Of a DNA stretch of 60,074 nucleotides, positions 35,314 through 43,727 are shown in pieces. Every line of letters starts with the position of its first letter. Position 1 is the stretch's first letter. The notes beneath the pieces were generated by a model. It saw only the letters and a list, made by a program, of their open reading frames with translations, ran no database searches and had not been told where the DNA came from. The DNA is from Micromonospora wenchangensis (GTDB lineage Bacteria > Actinomycetota > Actinomycetes > Mycobacteriales > Micromonosporaceae): positions 1 to 60,074 of the forward strand of contig NZ_MZMV01000044.1 in NCBI RefSeq assembly GCF_002210435.1. The letters are read 5' to 3'. Position numbers and translations under genes: made by a program.

Positions 35314-36052
35314 GAACATGTGAGTGACTCCCGTCACCCGACGTGTCGACCCGGCGCAGCACCAGATCCACCAGATCCGGCGAGTCGTTCAGCGGGGCGC
35401 TGACGGCCACCGCGCCGGCCCGCTCCGCCGCCGCCACCACCGCGTCGTGGAACAGCCCCGGCGCGAGGAAGTACGCCACCACCGCCACCTGTCGCGCCCC
35501 GGCCGCCCGCAGCCGGGTCACCGCCACGCCGGCCGTCGGCGGGGCCGCCGAGGCGTACGCCACCGTGCAGGGCACCCCGTACCCGGCGGCGAGGGCGGCG
35601 GCGACCCGCCCCACCGAACCCCGGGCCCGCGCGTCCCGGGTGCCCGCCGCCGCCAGCACCAACGCGTCCACCGGCCCCGGCCGCGCCTGCGCCAGCCGGT
35701 GGCCAAGCCCCGCCAGCAACCCCGCGTCCACCGTCCCGTCGGCCGGCCCGAGCACGTCGGTGACCCGTACCGTCAGCCCGGGAGCGGCCTGCCGGGCCGC
35801 CGCCACCGCCGCCGGGACGTCCACCCGCCTGTGGTACGCGGCGGTCAGCAGCAGGGGCACCACGACCGCCGTACGGTGACCGTCGGCCGCCAACCCCCGC
35901 AGCACCTCCGTCGGCCCCGGCTCGGTGTGGTCGAGCCAACTGGGCAGCACCGGCGTACCGGGACGGGCGGCACCGACGGCACGGGCCAGCGCCCGGGTCG
36001 CCGCCGCAGCCCGGGGGTCCCGGCTGCCGTGCGCCACCAGCACCACCGGCAC
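35300..36052 (-). CDS. Sirohydrochlorin chelatase (CbiX/SirB-like)
   Basis: The 250-residue two-domain chelatase has VAHGSRDPRA at the N-terminus (metal-binding His), LLLTAAYHRR (second His), and a degenerate second half with FLAPGLFHDAV. It inserts iron into sirohydrochlorin to make siroheme, the cofactor of the sulfite reductase encoded in the same operon. The cysH stop is 53 bases upstream of the chosen GTG 36052; a CTG overlapping the cysH stop is possible and would add an Ala/Pro-rich stretch. Cobalt as the metal cannot be excluded. Confidence 0.85.
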   Translation of the reverse strand: MPVVLVAHGSRDPRAAAATRALARAVGAARPGTPVLPSWLDHTEPGPTEVLRGLAADGHRTAVVVPLLLTAAYHRRVDVPAAVAAARQAAPGLTVRVTDVLGPADGTVDAGLLAGLGHRLAQARPGPVDALVLAAAGTRDARARGSVGRVAAALAAGYGVPCTVAYASAAPPTAGVAVTRLRAAGARQVAVVAYFLAPGLFHDAVVAAAERAGAVAVSAPLNDSPDLVDLVLRRVDTSGDGSHSHVHYRR

Positions 36053-36105
36053 ACCCGCGCCGGCCCGCGCCGAAGCGCCGGGCGTCGGGGCGTGCTCCGG
36101 CCCGG

Positions 36106-36870
36106 TCAGACGTGCAGGCCGCACTCGGTCTTCTCGAACATGGCCCAGCGGCCGGCCCGGGGGTCCTCCCCCGCCCTGGTCCGGCGGGTGCACGGCCAGC
36201 AGCCGACCGAGCCGTAGCCCCGGCTGAGCAGCTCGTTGACCGGGATGTCGTAGCGGGAGATGTAGGAGTCCACGTCGGCCTGGGACCAGGCGGCGATCGG
36301 GTTCACCTTCACCTTGCCGCGTCGGGGGTCGAACGTCACCACAGGCGTGTTCGCCCGGGTCGGCGACTCGTCCCGGCGCAGCCCGGCGGCCCAGGCGTCG
36401 TACCCGGACAGGGCCCGTTCCAACGGCTCGACCTTGCGCAGCTGGCAGCAGTCGTCCGGGGAGCGGTTGAACAACCGGGGGCCGTACTCGCCGTCCTGCT
36501 GGCCGACGGTCTGCCGGGGCCGGATCGAGCGCACGTTCACCGGCAACCGGCGGGCCACCTCGTCGCGGACCCGCAGCGTCTCCGGGAAGTGCAGCCCGGT
36601 GTCCAGGAAGATCACGTCCACCCCGGGGGCGACCCGGGACACCAGGTGGGCCAGCACGGCGTCGGCCATCGAGCTGGTCACGCAGAACCGGTCGCCGAAG
36701 GTGTCGGCCGCCCACCTGGCGATCTCCAGCGCCGGGGCGCCCTCCAGCTCGCGGCCGGCCCGCTCGGCCAGCGCCCGCAGCTCCGCCGGGTCACGACGGG
36801 CCGGGTCGGCCGTCCTCGGGCCACCGGGGCCGACCAGGCCCAGACCGGTGGCGGAGAGCAGCCCGGTCAC
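36106..36870 (-). CDS. cysH: Phosphoadenylyl/adenylyl-sulfate reductase
   Basis: The 254-residue protein has a nucleotide-binding SSMADAVL loop, the DTGLHFPET motif, and the C-terminal catalytic Cys in KTECGLHV. Two additional Cys pairs (DDCCQLRK and GCWPCTR) mark the [4Fe-4S] type, so the substrate is more likely APS than PAPS. It reduces activated sulfate to sulfite with thioredoxin. GTG 36870 overlaps the stop of the zinc-ribbon gene by 4 bases, itself coupled to sir, so the three are produced together. Confidence 0.93.
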   Translation of the reverse strand: MTGLLSATGLGLVGPGGPRTADPARRDPAELRALAERAGRELEGAPALEIARWAADTFGDRFCVTSSMADAVLAHLVSRVAPGVDVIFLDTGLHFPETLRVRDEVARRLPVNVRSIRPRQTVGQQDGEYGPRLFNRSPDDCCQLRKVEPLERALSGYDAWAAGLRRDESPTRANTPVVTFDPRRGKVKVNPIAAWSQADVDSYISRYDIPVNELLSRGYGSVGCWPCTRRTRAGEDPRAGRWAMFEKTECGLHV

Positions 36871-37025
36871 CGGGTCACCGCCCGACTCAGCAGGCCGTTG
36901 AACTTGACGGTGAAGACCCGGGCGCAGGCGTGGCACTCCCAGGCGCCGTGTCCGGCCTCGTTCGGCCGCAGGTCCTCTTCGCCGCAGTACGGGCAGTGCA
37001 GCGGCGCGGATCGGGTTTCGCTCAT
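36867..37025 (-). CDS. 52-residue zinc-ribbon protein between sir and cysH
   Basis: This short gene lies between sir and cysH with 4-base overlaps on both sides. Its product begins MSETRSAPLHCPYCGEE and has two CxxC pairs, C11/C14 and C31/C34 (CHAC), forming a rubredoxin-like or zinc-ribbon knuckle, then VFTVKFNGLL. Conserved placement in sulfate-reduction operons of related actinomycetes (from memory) suggests a role as electron carrier or assembly factor for Sir or CysH. The function is not established. Confidence 0.8.
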   Translation of the reverse strand: MSETRSAPLHCPYCGEEDLRPNEAGHGAWECHACARVFTVKFNGLLSRAVTR

Positions 37026-38743
37026 CGGAGTTCCTCCTCGTCGACCCTGATCACCCAGTTGGCGAACGTCTCGCCCTCGGTCCGGCCGGCCAGGTAGCGG
37101 CGGGCCAGTCGTTCCACGTACTCCGGAAGCTCGTCGGCGGTGGTCTTCAGGCCGCGCAGCTTGCGGCCGAACCCGGCGGTCTGCCCCTGGGCCATGCCCA
37201 GCCCGCCGCCGAGGTGCACCTGGAAGCCCTCCACCTGCCGGCCGTCGGGGCCGACCACCAGCTGACCCTTGAGGCCGATGTCGGCGACCTGGGTGCGGGC
37301 ACAGGCGTTCGGGCAGCCGTTGATGTGGATGGAGATGTCCGCGTCGAAGTCACGCAGCCGCTCCTCCAGCCGGGCCACCAGCTCCTCGCCGCGCGCCTTG
37401 GTCTCGACGATGGCCAGCTTGCAGAACTCGATGCCGGTGCAGGCCATGGTGCCGCGCCGCCAGGCCGACGGCCGGGCCTCCAGGCCGATCCCGCGCAGCT
37501 CGTCGACCAGGGACTCGGTCCGCGCCGGCGGCACGTCCAGCACCAGCAGCTTCTGGTACGGCGTGAGCCGGACCCGGTCGCTGCCGTGCGCCTCGACCAC
37601 GTCGGCGAGCTTGGCCAACTGCCCGCCGGAGACCCGCCCGACCACCGGGGCGGCCCCGATGTAGTTGCGCCCGTCGCGCTGCCGGTGCACGCCGATGTGG
37701 TCGACCGGCTTGTCGGGCAGCTGGGGGGCCGGACCGTCGAGCAGGGTGCGCCCCAGGTACTCCTTCTCCAGCACCTCGCGGAACTTCTCCACGCCCCAGT
37801 CGGCGACCAGGAACTTCAACCGGGCGCGGTTGCGCAGCCGGCGGTAGCCGTAGTCGCGGAAGATGCCGACCACGCCCGCCCAGACGTCCGGCACCTCGGC
37901 CAGCGGCACCCAGACGCCGAGCCGCTTGGCCAGCATCGGGTTGGTGGACAGGCCGCCGCCGACCCAGACGTCGAAGCCGGGGCCGTGCTCCGGGTGCTCG
38001 ACCCCGAGGAAGGCGATGTCATTGGCCTCGTACGGCGTGTCGACCAGCCAGGAGATGGTGGTCTTGAACTTGCGGGGCAGGTTCGAGTACGCCTTGTCGC
38101 CGACGTACCGGCGGACGATCTCGTCGAGCGCGGGGGTCGGGTCGAGCACCTCGTCCTCGGCCACCCCGGCGACCGGGCTGCCCAGCACGATCCGGGGGCA
38201 GTCGCCGCACGCCTCGGTGGTCTGCAGGCCGACCGACTCCAGCCGACGCCAGATCTCCGGCATGTCCTCGACCCGGATCCAGTGGTACTGGATGTTCTGC
38301 CGGTCGGTGATGTCGGCGGTGTCCCGGGCGAACTCCCGGGAGATGTCGGCGATCACCCGGAGCTGGGCCAGGGAGAGCTGGCCGCCGTCGACCCGGACCC
38401 GGAGCATGAAGAACTCGTCCTCCAGCTCGTGCGGCTCCAGCACGGCGGTGCGCCCGCCGTCGATGCCGGCCTTACGCTGGGTGTAGAGGCCCCACCAGCG
38501 GAACCGGCCGCGCAGGTCCTGCGGGTCGATCGAGGCGAACCCGCCGTGGGCGTAGATGTTCTCGATCCGGGCCCGGACGTTCAGCGGGTCGTCGTCCTTC
38601 TTGATCCGCTCGTTGGGGTTGAGCGGCTCGCGGTGGCCGAGGGCCCACTGTCCCTCGCCACGGGGACGGCGGGGGGCACGGGTGGCGGGGACGGTGGTGG
38701 CCGTCGGGTTCCCGGGACGGGCCGGGGTGCTGCTGACCGCCAT
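37022..38743 (-). CDS. sir: Ferredoxin-dependent sulfite reductase (nitrite/sulfite reductase family)
   Basis: The 573-residue enzyme has two repeated nitrite/sulfite reductase half-domains. The siroheme/[4Fe-4S] ligands are in ACTGIEFC and NGCPNAC. The active-site region has FRWWGLYTQRK and TEACGDCPR, compatible with the Tyr-Cys pair of the mycobacterial SirA. It reduces sulfite to sulfide using ferredoxin. ATG 38743 follows GGAGG. The upstream leader peptide and RNA stem suggest post-transcriptional control by cysteine. Confidence 0.94.
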   Translation of the reverse strand: MAVSSTPARPGNPTATTVPATRAPRRPRGEGQWALGHREPLNPNERIKKDDDPLNVRARIENIYAHGGFASIDPQDLRGRFRWWGLYTQRKAGIDGGRTAVLEPHELEDEFFMLRVRVDGGQLSLAQLRVIADISREFARDTADITDRQNIQYHWIRVEDMPEIWRRLESVGLQTTEACGDCPRIVLGSPVAGVAEDEVLDPTPALDEIVRRYVGDKAYSNLPRKFKTTISWLVDTPYEANDIAFLGVEHPEHGPGFDVWVGGGLSTNPMLAKRLGVWVPLAEVPDVWAGVVGIFRDYGYRRLRNRARLKFLVADWGVEKFREVLEKEYLGRTLLDGPAPQLPDKPVDHIGVHRQRDGRNYIGAAPVVGRVSGGQLAKLADVVEAHGSDRVRLTPYQKLLVLDVPPARTESLVDELRGIGLEARPSAWRRGTMACTGIEFCKLAIVETKARGEELVARLEERLRDFDADISIHINGCPNACARTQVADIGLKGQLVVGPDGRQVEGFQVHLGGGLGMAQGQTAGFGRKLRGLKTTADELPEYVERLARRYLAGRTEGETFANWVIRVDEEELR

Positions 38744-38754
38744 CGCGGCGTCCT

Positions 38755-38828
38755 CCGTTGTCTCTGCGGTGCCTCGGGGGGAGCGCGGACGCGGCGGCGG
38801 CCGGCCCGGTAAGGGCCGAGGACAACGG
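38755..38828 (-). promoter_or_regulatory. RNA stem next to the sir ribosome binding site
   Basis: On the transcript, CCGUUGUC (38828-38821) can pair with GACAACGG (38762-38755), whose last bases merge into the GGAGG of sir. An adjoining CUCGG/CCGAG pairing extends the stem with a one-sided bulge. This could sequester the ribosome binding site and be disrupted by a ribosome on the leader peptide. Confidence 0.45.
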
Positions 38829-38881
38829 TGTCGGAACGGCCGGCGCAGAATACGCGCCCGAGACGGATGGGTCGGGCGTCG

Positions 38882-38968
38882 TCAGTGGGCCGGACAGATC
38901 GCGCTGCGCACGCGGCCGTAGTCGACGTGGCGACGTGCCACGAAGCGGCGGACGACAGCGGCGGTCAT
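38882..38968 (-). CDS. Cys-containing leader peptide of the sir operon
   Basis: The 28-residue ORF begins at ATG 38968 and contains the RRHVDYGRVRSAIC motif followed by PAH. This matches the actinobacterial leader-peptide pattern R-x-HVD-x-x-R-V-x-S-A-x-C found upstream of sulfur-metabolism genes, for example the Ms5788A-type leaders. It ends 138 bases before sir. Ribosome stalling at the Cys codon under low cysteine is a plausible control. There is no strong ribosome binding site, and another ATG just upstream in a different frame ends at once. Confidence 0.72.
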   Translation of the reverse strand: MTAAVVRRFVARRHVDYGRVRSAICPAH

Positions 38969-39516
38969 ACAGCCATGTTCCCACACCCTGCGGAAACCGG
39001 CCAATGACCGCGTGCGGCATCCCACATCACGGGCCGCATCCCCACCGTCACCGCCCCCGGCGGGCGGGGCGGCCCGACGGCCGGCCGGACGGTCAACGGG
39101 GCGGCCGGGGGCGGGGGCGACCGGGGCGGGACGGCCGGGGGCGGGGACGGCCGCCAATGGGCGCGAAAAGGGGTATCCGGCCGGAAAGACACCGCAACAT
39201 CGGCCCACATGAGTCGATCGAGGGCGATCGGCCGCTCGGACGGCAACCCGTGGGTCGGGACGGGACCCGGGATGCGTCCGGGGAGCGGACGGGGAGCGGA
39301 CCGGGAGCGGACGGGCGTCGCCGCGAAGGCGACCCCGGCAGGAGGACCCGGACGACCGGTCGCCGGGATCGCGGAGCGGGCGGACCGGCTGCGACCGGGT
39401 GAATCGTCTTCGACATCAGCTCGAAAGGACGCGCACCCCACCTCGTGTCCGCCGAGGCAGCCTGGTCACCTCCGGCTCCGGCGGTGCCGCCGGGTCGGGT
39501 GTGGGACCCTCGACCC
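38969..39516. other. Intergenic region between the sir leader and the GT39 gene
   Basis: These 548 bases hold no convincing gene. They contain G-rich tracts on the plus strand (about 39091-39155), copy B of the 74-bp palindromic repeat (39146-39219), three GGGAGCGGA-type direct repeats (about 39278-39313), and a small hairpin GTCGCC-GCGAA-GGCGAC near 39317-39333. Promoters for both divergent units must lie here, but I cannot place them. Confidence 0.55.
39146..39219. repeat. 74-bp imperfect palindromic repeat, copy B
   Basis: The right arm is well conserved (ACCGC, AACA, TCGGCCC, ACAT, GAGTCGATC). The left arm keeps only GGGGTATCC and part of GGGCCGA; its outer block is lost. The spacing still matches the other two copies base for base. 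Confidence 0.65.
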
Positions 39517-41181
39517 ATGGGCACAATGTCCCAAAAAGGGCATTCGGGTGGGCAGTCGGATGCGCACCCGCCTCTTCCCGAATCTCAATCGACGGGCCCG
39601 CAGGCTGGACCGGCGCGGGTGGCGGTGTGGGCCGTGCCGCTGCTGGTCACCCTGGTCGCGGGCGGCTCGGGGCTCAGCAGCGCCCAACCCTGGCGGGACG
39701 AGCTGGCCACCTGGAGCGCGGCCACCCGACCGGTCGGGGACCTGTTCCGGCTCACCCGTACCGTCGACGCGGCGACGGGGCCGTACTACCTGGTGGTGCA
39801 CGGCTGGACCGGGGTGTTCGGCGACTCGGTGGCGGCGTTGCGGCTGCCCTCGGTGCTGGCGATGGCGGGGGCGGCGGGCCTCACGGCCGTCCTCGGGCGG
39901 CGGTTGTCCGGGGCGTCCGCCGGGCTGCTCGCCGGCCTGCTCTTCGCGGTCCTGCCCGGCACCTCCCGGTACGCGCAGGAGGCCCGGCCGTACGCGCTGG
40001 TGACCCTGCTCGCCGTGCTGGCCACCGTGCTGCTGGTCCGCGCCCTGGACCGTCCCGGCCGGCTGCGCTGGGCCGGCTACGCGGCGGCCGTCGCCGGGCT
40101 CGGCCTGGCCCACCTGCTCGCCCTGGGTCTGCTCGCCGGGCACGCCGTGGCGGTGCTGACGTTCGCCGCCTGGGGCCCGCCCACCACCGGCCCGACCCGC
40201 CCGGCAGCCGCGGACCGCCGACCGGGTATCGACGGACCGGGCGACGGGAGGTGGTGGGGACGGCGGCTGCGCGGGTGGCTGCTGGCCGTGTCGGCCGCCC
40301 TGGTGGTGCTGGTGCCGCTGCTGGTCACGGCGCAACGGCAGCGGTCCCACCAGCTCGACTGGGTCGCCGCGGCCCGGCTGGCGGACCTGGCGGCCCTGCC
40401 GGGCGCGCTGGCGCAGAGCGGCGTGGTGGGGGGCGTGCTCGTCGGGCTCGCCGCGCTCGGGGCGGCCCGCTCGGGGCGGCGGGCCCTGCTGCTCGGCCTC
40501 TGCGTGCTGCTGCCGGTGCTCCTGGTCTTCGTCGCCGCGCTGGCCGTGCCCCTCTGGGTGCCCCGGTACCTGTTCTTCACGGTGCCCTTCGCCTGCCTGC
40601 TCGCCGGTGCCGCCCTGGCCGGCCCCGCACCGCCGGCGGGCCGGGCACAGGCCCGGCCGGTGCGCGCCCTGGCCCGTCCCGTCGGGGCGGGGTTGGCGGT
40701 GGTGGCGTTCGCCGCCCTGCTCGGGCTGCCCGACCAGGCGGCGGTACGGCACAGCCACGGCTGGCCGCGCAGCGCGACCGTCGACTACCGGGGGGCGGCG
40801 GCGGTGATCGCCGCCGGTCAGCGGCCCGGCGACGCGGTGGTCTACGCGCCCCGCCACGGGTGGCTCTTCCTCGACCTCGGCATCGACTACCACCTGCCCC
40901 GGATCACCGGTGACCGGGCCGCCGACGGGCCCCGGCCCCGGGACGTGCTGGTCGCCGAGGGGCGGCGGGACCGGGCCGACCTGTGGGTCCGCGAGTGCGA
41001 CCGGCCCGCCGGGTGCCTGGCCGGCGTGGACCGGGTCTGGCTGGTGGTCGCCGGGCGACACGACGATCCGCTCGCCGCGGTGCCGGGCGGTAAGGGCGAC
41101 GCGCTGCGGGCCGGGTTCACCGTCGAGCAGGTCCGTTCCCGGCCGGGGGTGACGGTGGCGCTGCTCGTGCGGCGACGCTGA
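39517..41181 (+). CDS. GT39-type polytopic glycosyltransferase
   Basis: The 554-residue membrane protein has about 10-12 hydrophobic segments. Its first extracellular loop carries the WRDELATW motif with the Asp-Glu pair typical of the GT-C fold, then LRLPSVLAMAGAAGLTAVLGRRL and SRYAQEARPYALVTLLA. Such enzymes use lipid-linked sugar donors (for example polyprenyl-phosphate mannose) on the outer face of the membrane. It is homologous to the convergent gene at 41197. ATG 39517 is the chosen start; GTG 39445 would add 24 residues of low-complexity sequence. There is no obvious ribosome binding site. Confidence 0.82.
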   Translation: MGTMSQKGHSGGQSDAHPPLPESQSTGPQAGPARVAVWAVPLLVTLVAGGSGLSSAQPWRDELATWSAATRPVGDLFRLTRTVDAATGPYYLVVHGWTGVFGDSVAALRLPSVLAMAGAAGLTAVLGRRLSGASAGLLAGLLFAVLPGTSRYAQEARPYALVTLLAVLATVLLVRALDRPGRLRWAGYAAAVAGLGLAHLLALGLLAGHAVAVLTFAAWGPPTTGPTRPAAADRRPGIDGPGDGRWWGRRLRGWLLAVSAALVVLVPLLVTAQRQRSHQLDWVAAARLADLAALPGALAQSGVVGGVLVGLAALGAARSGRRALLLGLCVLLPVLLVFVAALAVPLWVPRYLFFTVPFACLLAGAALAGPAPPAGRAQARPVRALARPVGAGLAVVAFAALLGLPDQAAVRHSHGWPRSATVDYRGAAAVIAAGQRPGDAVVYAPRHGWLFLDLGIDYHLPRITGDRAADGPRPRDVLVAEGRRDRADLWVRECDRPAGCLAGVDRVWLVVAGRHDDPLAAVPGGKGDALRAGFTVEQVRSRPGVTVALLVRRR

Positions 41182-41196
41182 CCGCGTCCACCCCGG

Positions 41197-42732
41197 TCAG
41201 GCCGGTTTGCGTTCCAGCAGGACCACCCGTACCCGGTCGAACCGTTCGACGTGCCGGATCAGGAAGCGCTGCCGCAGCAGGGCCTCCCGGGCCGGCGGCA
41301 GCCCGGCCAGCGGGTCGTCGAGGTGGCCGGTCTCCACCAGCCAGATCCGCCTGGTGTCGCCGAGACAGGGCAGCGGTTCCGGGCACTCGCGGGCGGTCAG
41401 CCAACCGGTCTGCCGGGCGGGGACGGCCACGAAGACGTCCCGGGGGTGGGCCCGGTCGCGCAGGCCGTAGTCGGTGGCCTTGCGGGCCACGTCGCTGGAG
41501 CCACCGAACCCGTCGTTGTACGCGACCCCGTCACCCGGCTTGACCTGGGTGCCCAGGTAGCGGACCGCGTCGAGGTAGCGGGGCTGGCCGTCGGCCTCGT
41601 TGGAGCGGACCCGCTCCTGGGCCGGCAGGGTCTGCCAGGCCAGCACCGGCAGCAGCACCAGCGCCCCGGCCAGCCAGGCCGCCGGCAGCCGCTCCCGGGT
41701 CGCCAGCCGCGCGGTGCGGCAGACCGCGAACGCGGCGAGCAGCGCCCACGCCGGGACGGTGAACAGGAAGTACCGGGCCAGGAAGAGGTGCAGCGTGCCG
41801 GCGGTGAGGTAGCCGGCGACCGGGGGCAGCACGGCCCAGACCAGCAGCATCAGCACCGTGGCCCGCCAGCGTGGGCCGGCGACCGCCACCGCGGGCACGG
41901 CGAGCGCCGCGACCAGCGCCAGGGTCGCCGTGGTGCCGGTCAGGTTCGCCAGGAAGCGGAGCACGGCGTCGCCGTCGCTCTCCACCCAGGAGATCTGCCC
42001 GGACTGCCGGCTGCCGAGGATCAGCACCGGCAGGATGAACAGCCCGGCGATGCCGGTGGACGCCGCCCACCGCCACCTCGGTTCCTCGCCGGGGACCGAC
42101 CGCCACAGGTGGAACAGGTGCGCGGGCACCACCAGCAGCGCGACGAAGTGCAGCCAGCCGACCAGCACCAGCAGCACGCCGTACGCCCACCAGCGGCCCC
42201 GGGTCGGCCGGTCGACCGCGCGGAGGAAGATCCAGGTGGCCGCCACCGCCGCCAGGGTGACCAGGGCATACGAGCGGGCCTCCTGGGCGTACCGGGAGAC
42301 GGTGGGCAGCAGGGCGAGGACCAGGCCGGCGAGCACCCCCACCGGGGTGTCGAAGAGCCGCCGCCCGATCAGGGTGACCAGCCCGGCGGTGAGCCCCACC
42401 GCGAGCACCGACGGCAGCCGCAGGGCGGTCGTCGAGTCCCCGGTCACCGTGGTCAGCGCCGACATGATCAGGTAGTAGCCGGCGTGCACCAGGTCGATGT
42501 TGCCCACCAGCATCCGGAACTGCTCGACCGAGAGCGTCGTGACGTGCCAGGTGACCAGCTCGTCGTTCCACAGGTCCCGGGCGTCGAGCCGCCACCAGCC
42601 GAGGCCGAGCGCGACGACGGTAGGCAGCAGCGCCCACCAGCCGCCGCCCCGACCCGCCCGCCGGGGTACGGCGTGGCCGGTGACCTCCGCCGGGTCGGCC
42701 TGCCCGGTCCACTGCACCGTCGGCGCGGTCAC
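41197..42732 (-). CDS. GT39-type polytopic glycosyltransferase (second copy)
   Basis: This 511-residue, multi-helix protein carries LWNDELVTWHV in the first loop, LRLPSVLAVGLTAGLVTLIGRRLFDTP and SRYAQEARSYALVTLAA, closely parallel to the plus-strand neighbour. It therefore arose by duplication and inversion or by separate acquisition. The GTG start overlaps the stop of the GH26-like gene (4 bases). It is the last gene of a three-gene coupled unit: synthase - hydrolase - GT39. It probably modifies the polysaccharide made by the synthase. Confidence 0.83.
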   Translation of the reverse strand: MTAPTVQWTGQADPAEVTGHAVPRRAGRGGGWWALLPTVVALGLGWWRLDARDLWNDELVTWHVTTLSVEQFRMLVGNIDLVHAGYYLIMSALTTVTGDSTTALRLPSVLAVGLTAGLVTLIGRRLFDTPVGVLAGLVLALLPTVSRYAQEARSYALVTLAAVAATWIFLRAVDRPTRGRWWAYGVLLVLVGWLHFVALLVVPAHLFHLWRSVPGEEPRWRWAASTGIAGLFILPVLILGSRQSGQISWVESDGDAVLRFLANLTGTTATLALVAALAVPAVAVAGPRWRATVLMLLVWAVLPPVAGYLTAGTLHLFLARYFLFTVPAWALLAAFAVCRTARLATRERLPAAWLAGALVLLPVLAWQTLPAQERVRSNEADGQPRYLDAVRYLGTQVKPGDGVAYNDGFGGSSDVARKATDYGLRDRAHPRDVFVAVPARQTGWLTARECPEPLPCLGDTRRIWLVETGHLDDPLAGLPPAREALLRQRFLIRHVERFDRVRVVLLERKPA

Positions 42733-43727
42733 TTCACGGTCCTGATGTCGAAGCCGAAGGTGTCCTTCGCGGCGGACCGGCGGAACGCGCGCAGCGCGGC
42801 GTCGTCCCGGTCGATGTTCCACTTCCCGGAGCCGTTGATGTTGAAGTACGCCACCCCGAGGAAGTCCCTGCGCCGGGCGACGTTGGTGAGCAGGTCGGTG
42901 ATCTGGGCGGGCCGGCGGCTGCTCGGTTCGGCCCCGGTCTCCACGATCAGCAGCGGTCGCCTGGTGAAGGTGCGGATCTGGGTGATCGTGGGGACGAAGA
43001 GGTCCTGGAACGTCTTGGGGCCCCGGTTGGTGTAGTAGCCGTCCATGCCGACCCAGTCGACGTAGGCGTCCCCGGGGTACAGCGCCCTGATGCTGACCTT
43101 GCGCAGGTAGTTGACGACGTTCGGGGTCCAGGTCCAGATCACGTTGGTGGCACCCTGCTGGGTGAAGATGTCGTGCAGGTGCCGCCAGGCGGCGACGTAC
43201 TCGGCGGCGGTGGTCTTCTTCGTCCCCCAGGAGTACCAGTGCCCGTTCATCTCGTGGGCGAAGGTGAGCGCGATCGGCAGGTTGAGGGTGCGGACGGCGG
43301 CGGCGAACTCCTTGACGTACGCGTCGTGCCTGCCGGCGGCGATGTCCCGCAGGGGCACGTCGTACGGCTCCCAGCGGATCACCGCCAGCGCGCCGTAGTT
43401 GTGCAGCTCGCGGACCTCGCTGGCGGCGAATTTGTCGTCGAAGCTCTCGAAGATCGCCACCAGGTTGGGCGTCTTGCCGGTCTCCCCGGCGAACTTCCGG
43501 ACCCGCTCCATCTCGGCGCCGCCGGTCACGGTGACGCCGAGGTACTTGCCCTTCGGTGACTTCAGCGCGGTCACGTCGTACGCCGGGATCTGTGTCTCGG
43601 TGGCGGCGACCCCGCCCGGCCCGCCGGCGGACCCGGCGACCCGGATGTCCACCCTGCGCAGCACGGCGAACTCGGTGAACGCCAGCGCGAGCACCAGCAT
43701 GAAGGTGACCAGGTACTTCGTCCTCAC
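42729..43727 (-). CDS. GH26-like membrane-anchored glycoside hydrolase
   Basis: The 332-residue protein has an N-terminal membrane anchor (about 5-25) and a TIM-barrel domain of the GH26 (beta-mannanase) type: acid/base Glu in LTFAHEMNGHWYSWG and nucleophile Glu in LLIVETGAEP. It is expected at the outer face of the membrane, cutting a beta-linked polymer such as mannan or mixed glucan. Coupling with the upstream cellulose-synthase-like gene suggests that it trims the nascent polymer, as endoglucanases do in cellulose synthesis. The substrate is an inference. Confidence 0.83.
   Translation of the reverse strand: MRTKYLVTFMLVLALAFTEFAVLRRVDIRVAGSAGGPGGVAATETQIPAYDVTALKSPKGKYLGVTVTGGAEMERVRKFAGETGKTPNLVAIFESFDDKFAASEVRELHNYGALAVIRWEPYDVPLRDIAAGRHDAYVKEFAAAVRTLNLPIALTFAHEMNGHWYSWGTKKTTAAEYVAAWRHLHDIFTQQGATNVIWTWTPNVVNYLRKVSIRALYPGDAYVDWVGMDGYYTNRGPKTFQDLFVPTITQIRTFTRRPLLIVETGAEPSSRRPAQITDLLTNVARRRDFLGVAYFNINGSGKWNIDRDDAALRAFRRSAAKDTFGFDIRTVK

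Noticed and set aside
39220..39516. Protein-coding extension of the GT39 gene to GTG 39445 or earlier
   Set aside because: The added residues are Pro/Ala-rich with no ribosome binding site and no resemblance to the homologous GT39 protein on the other strand.
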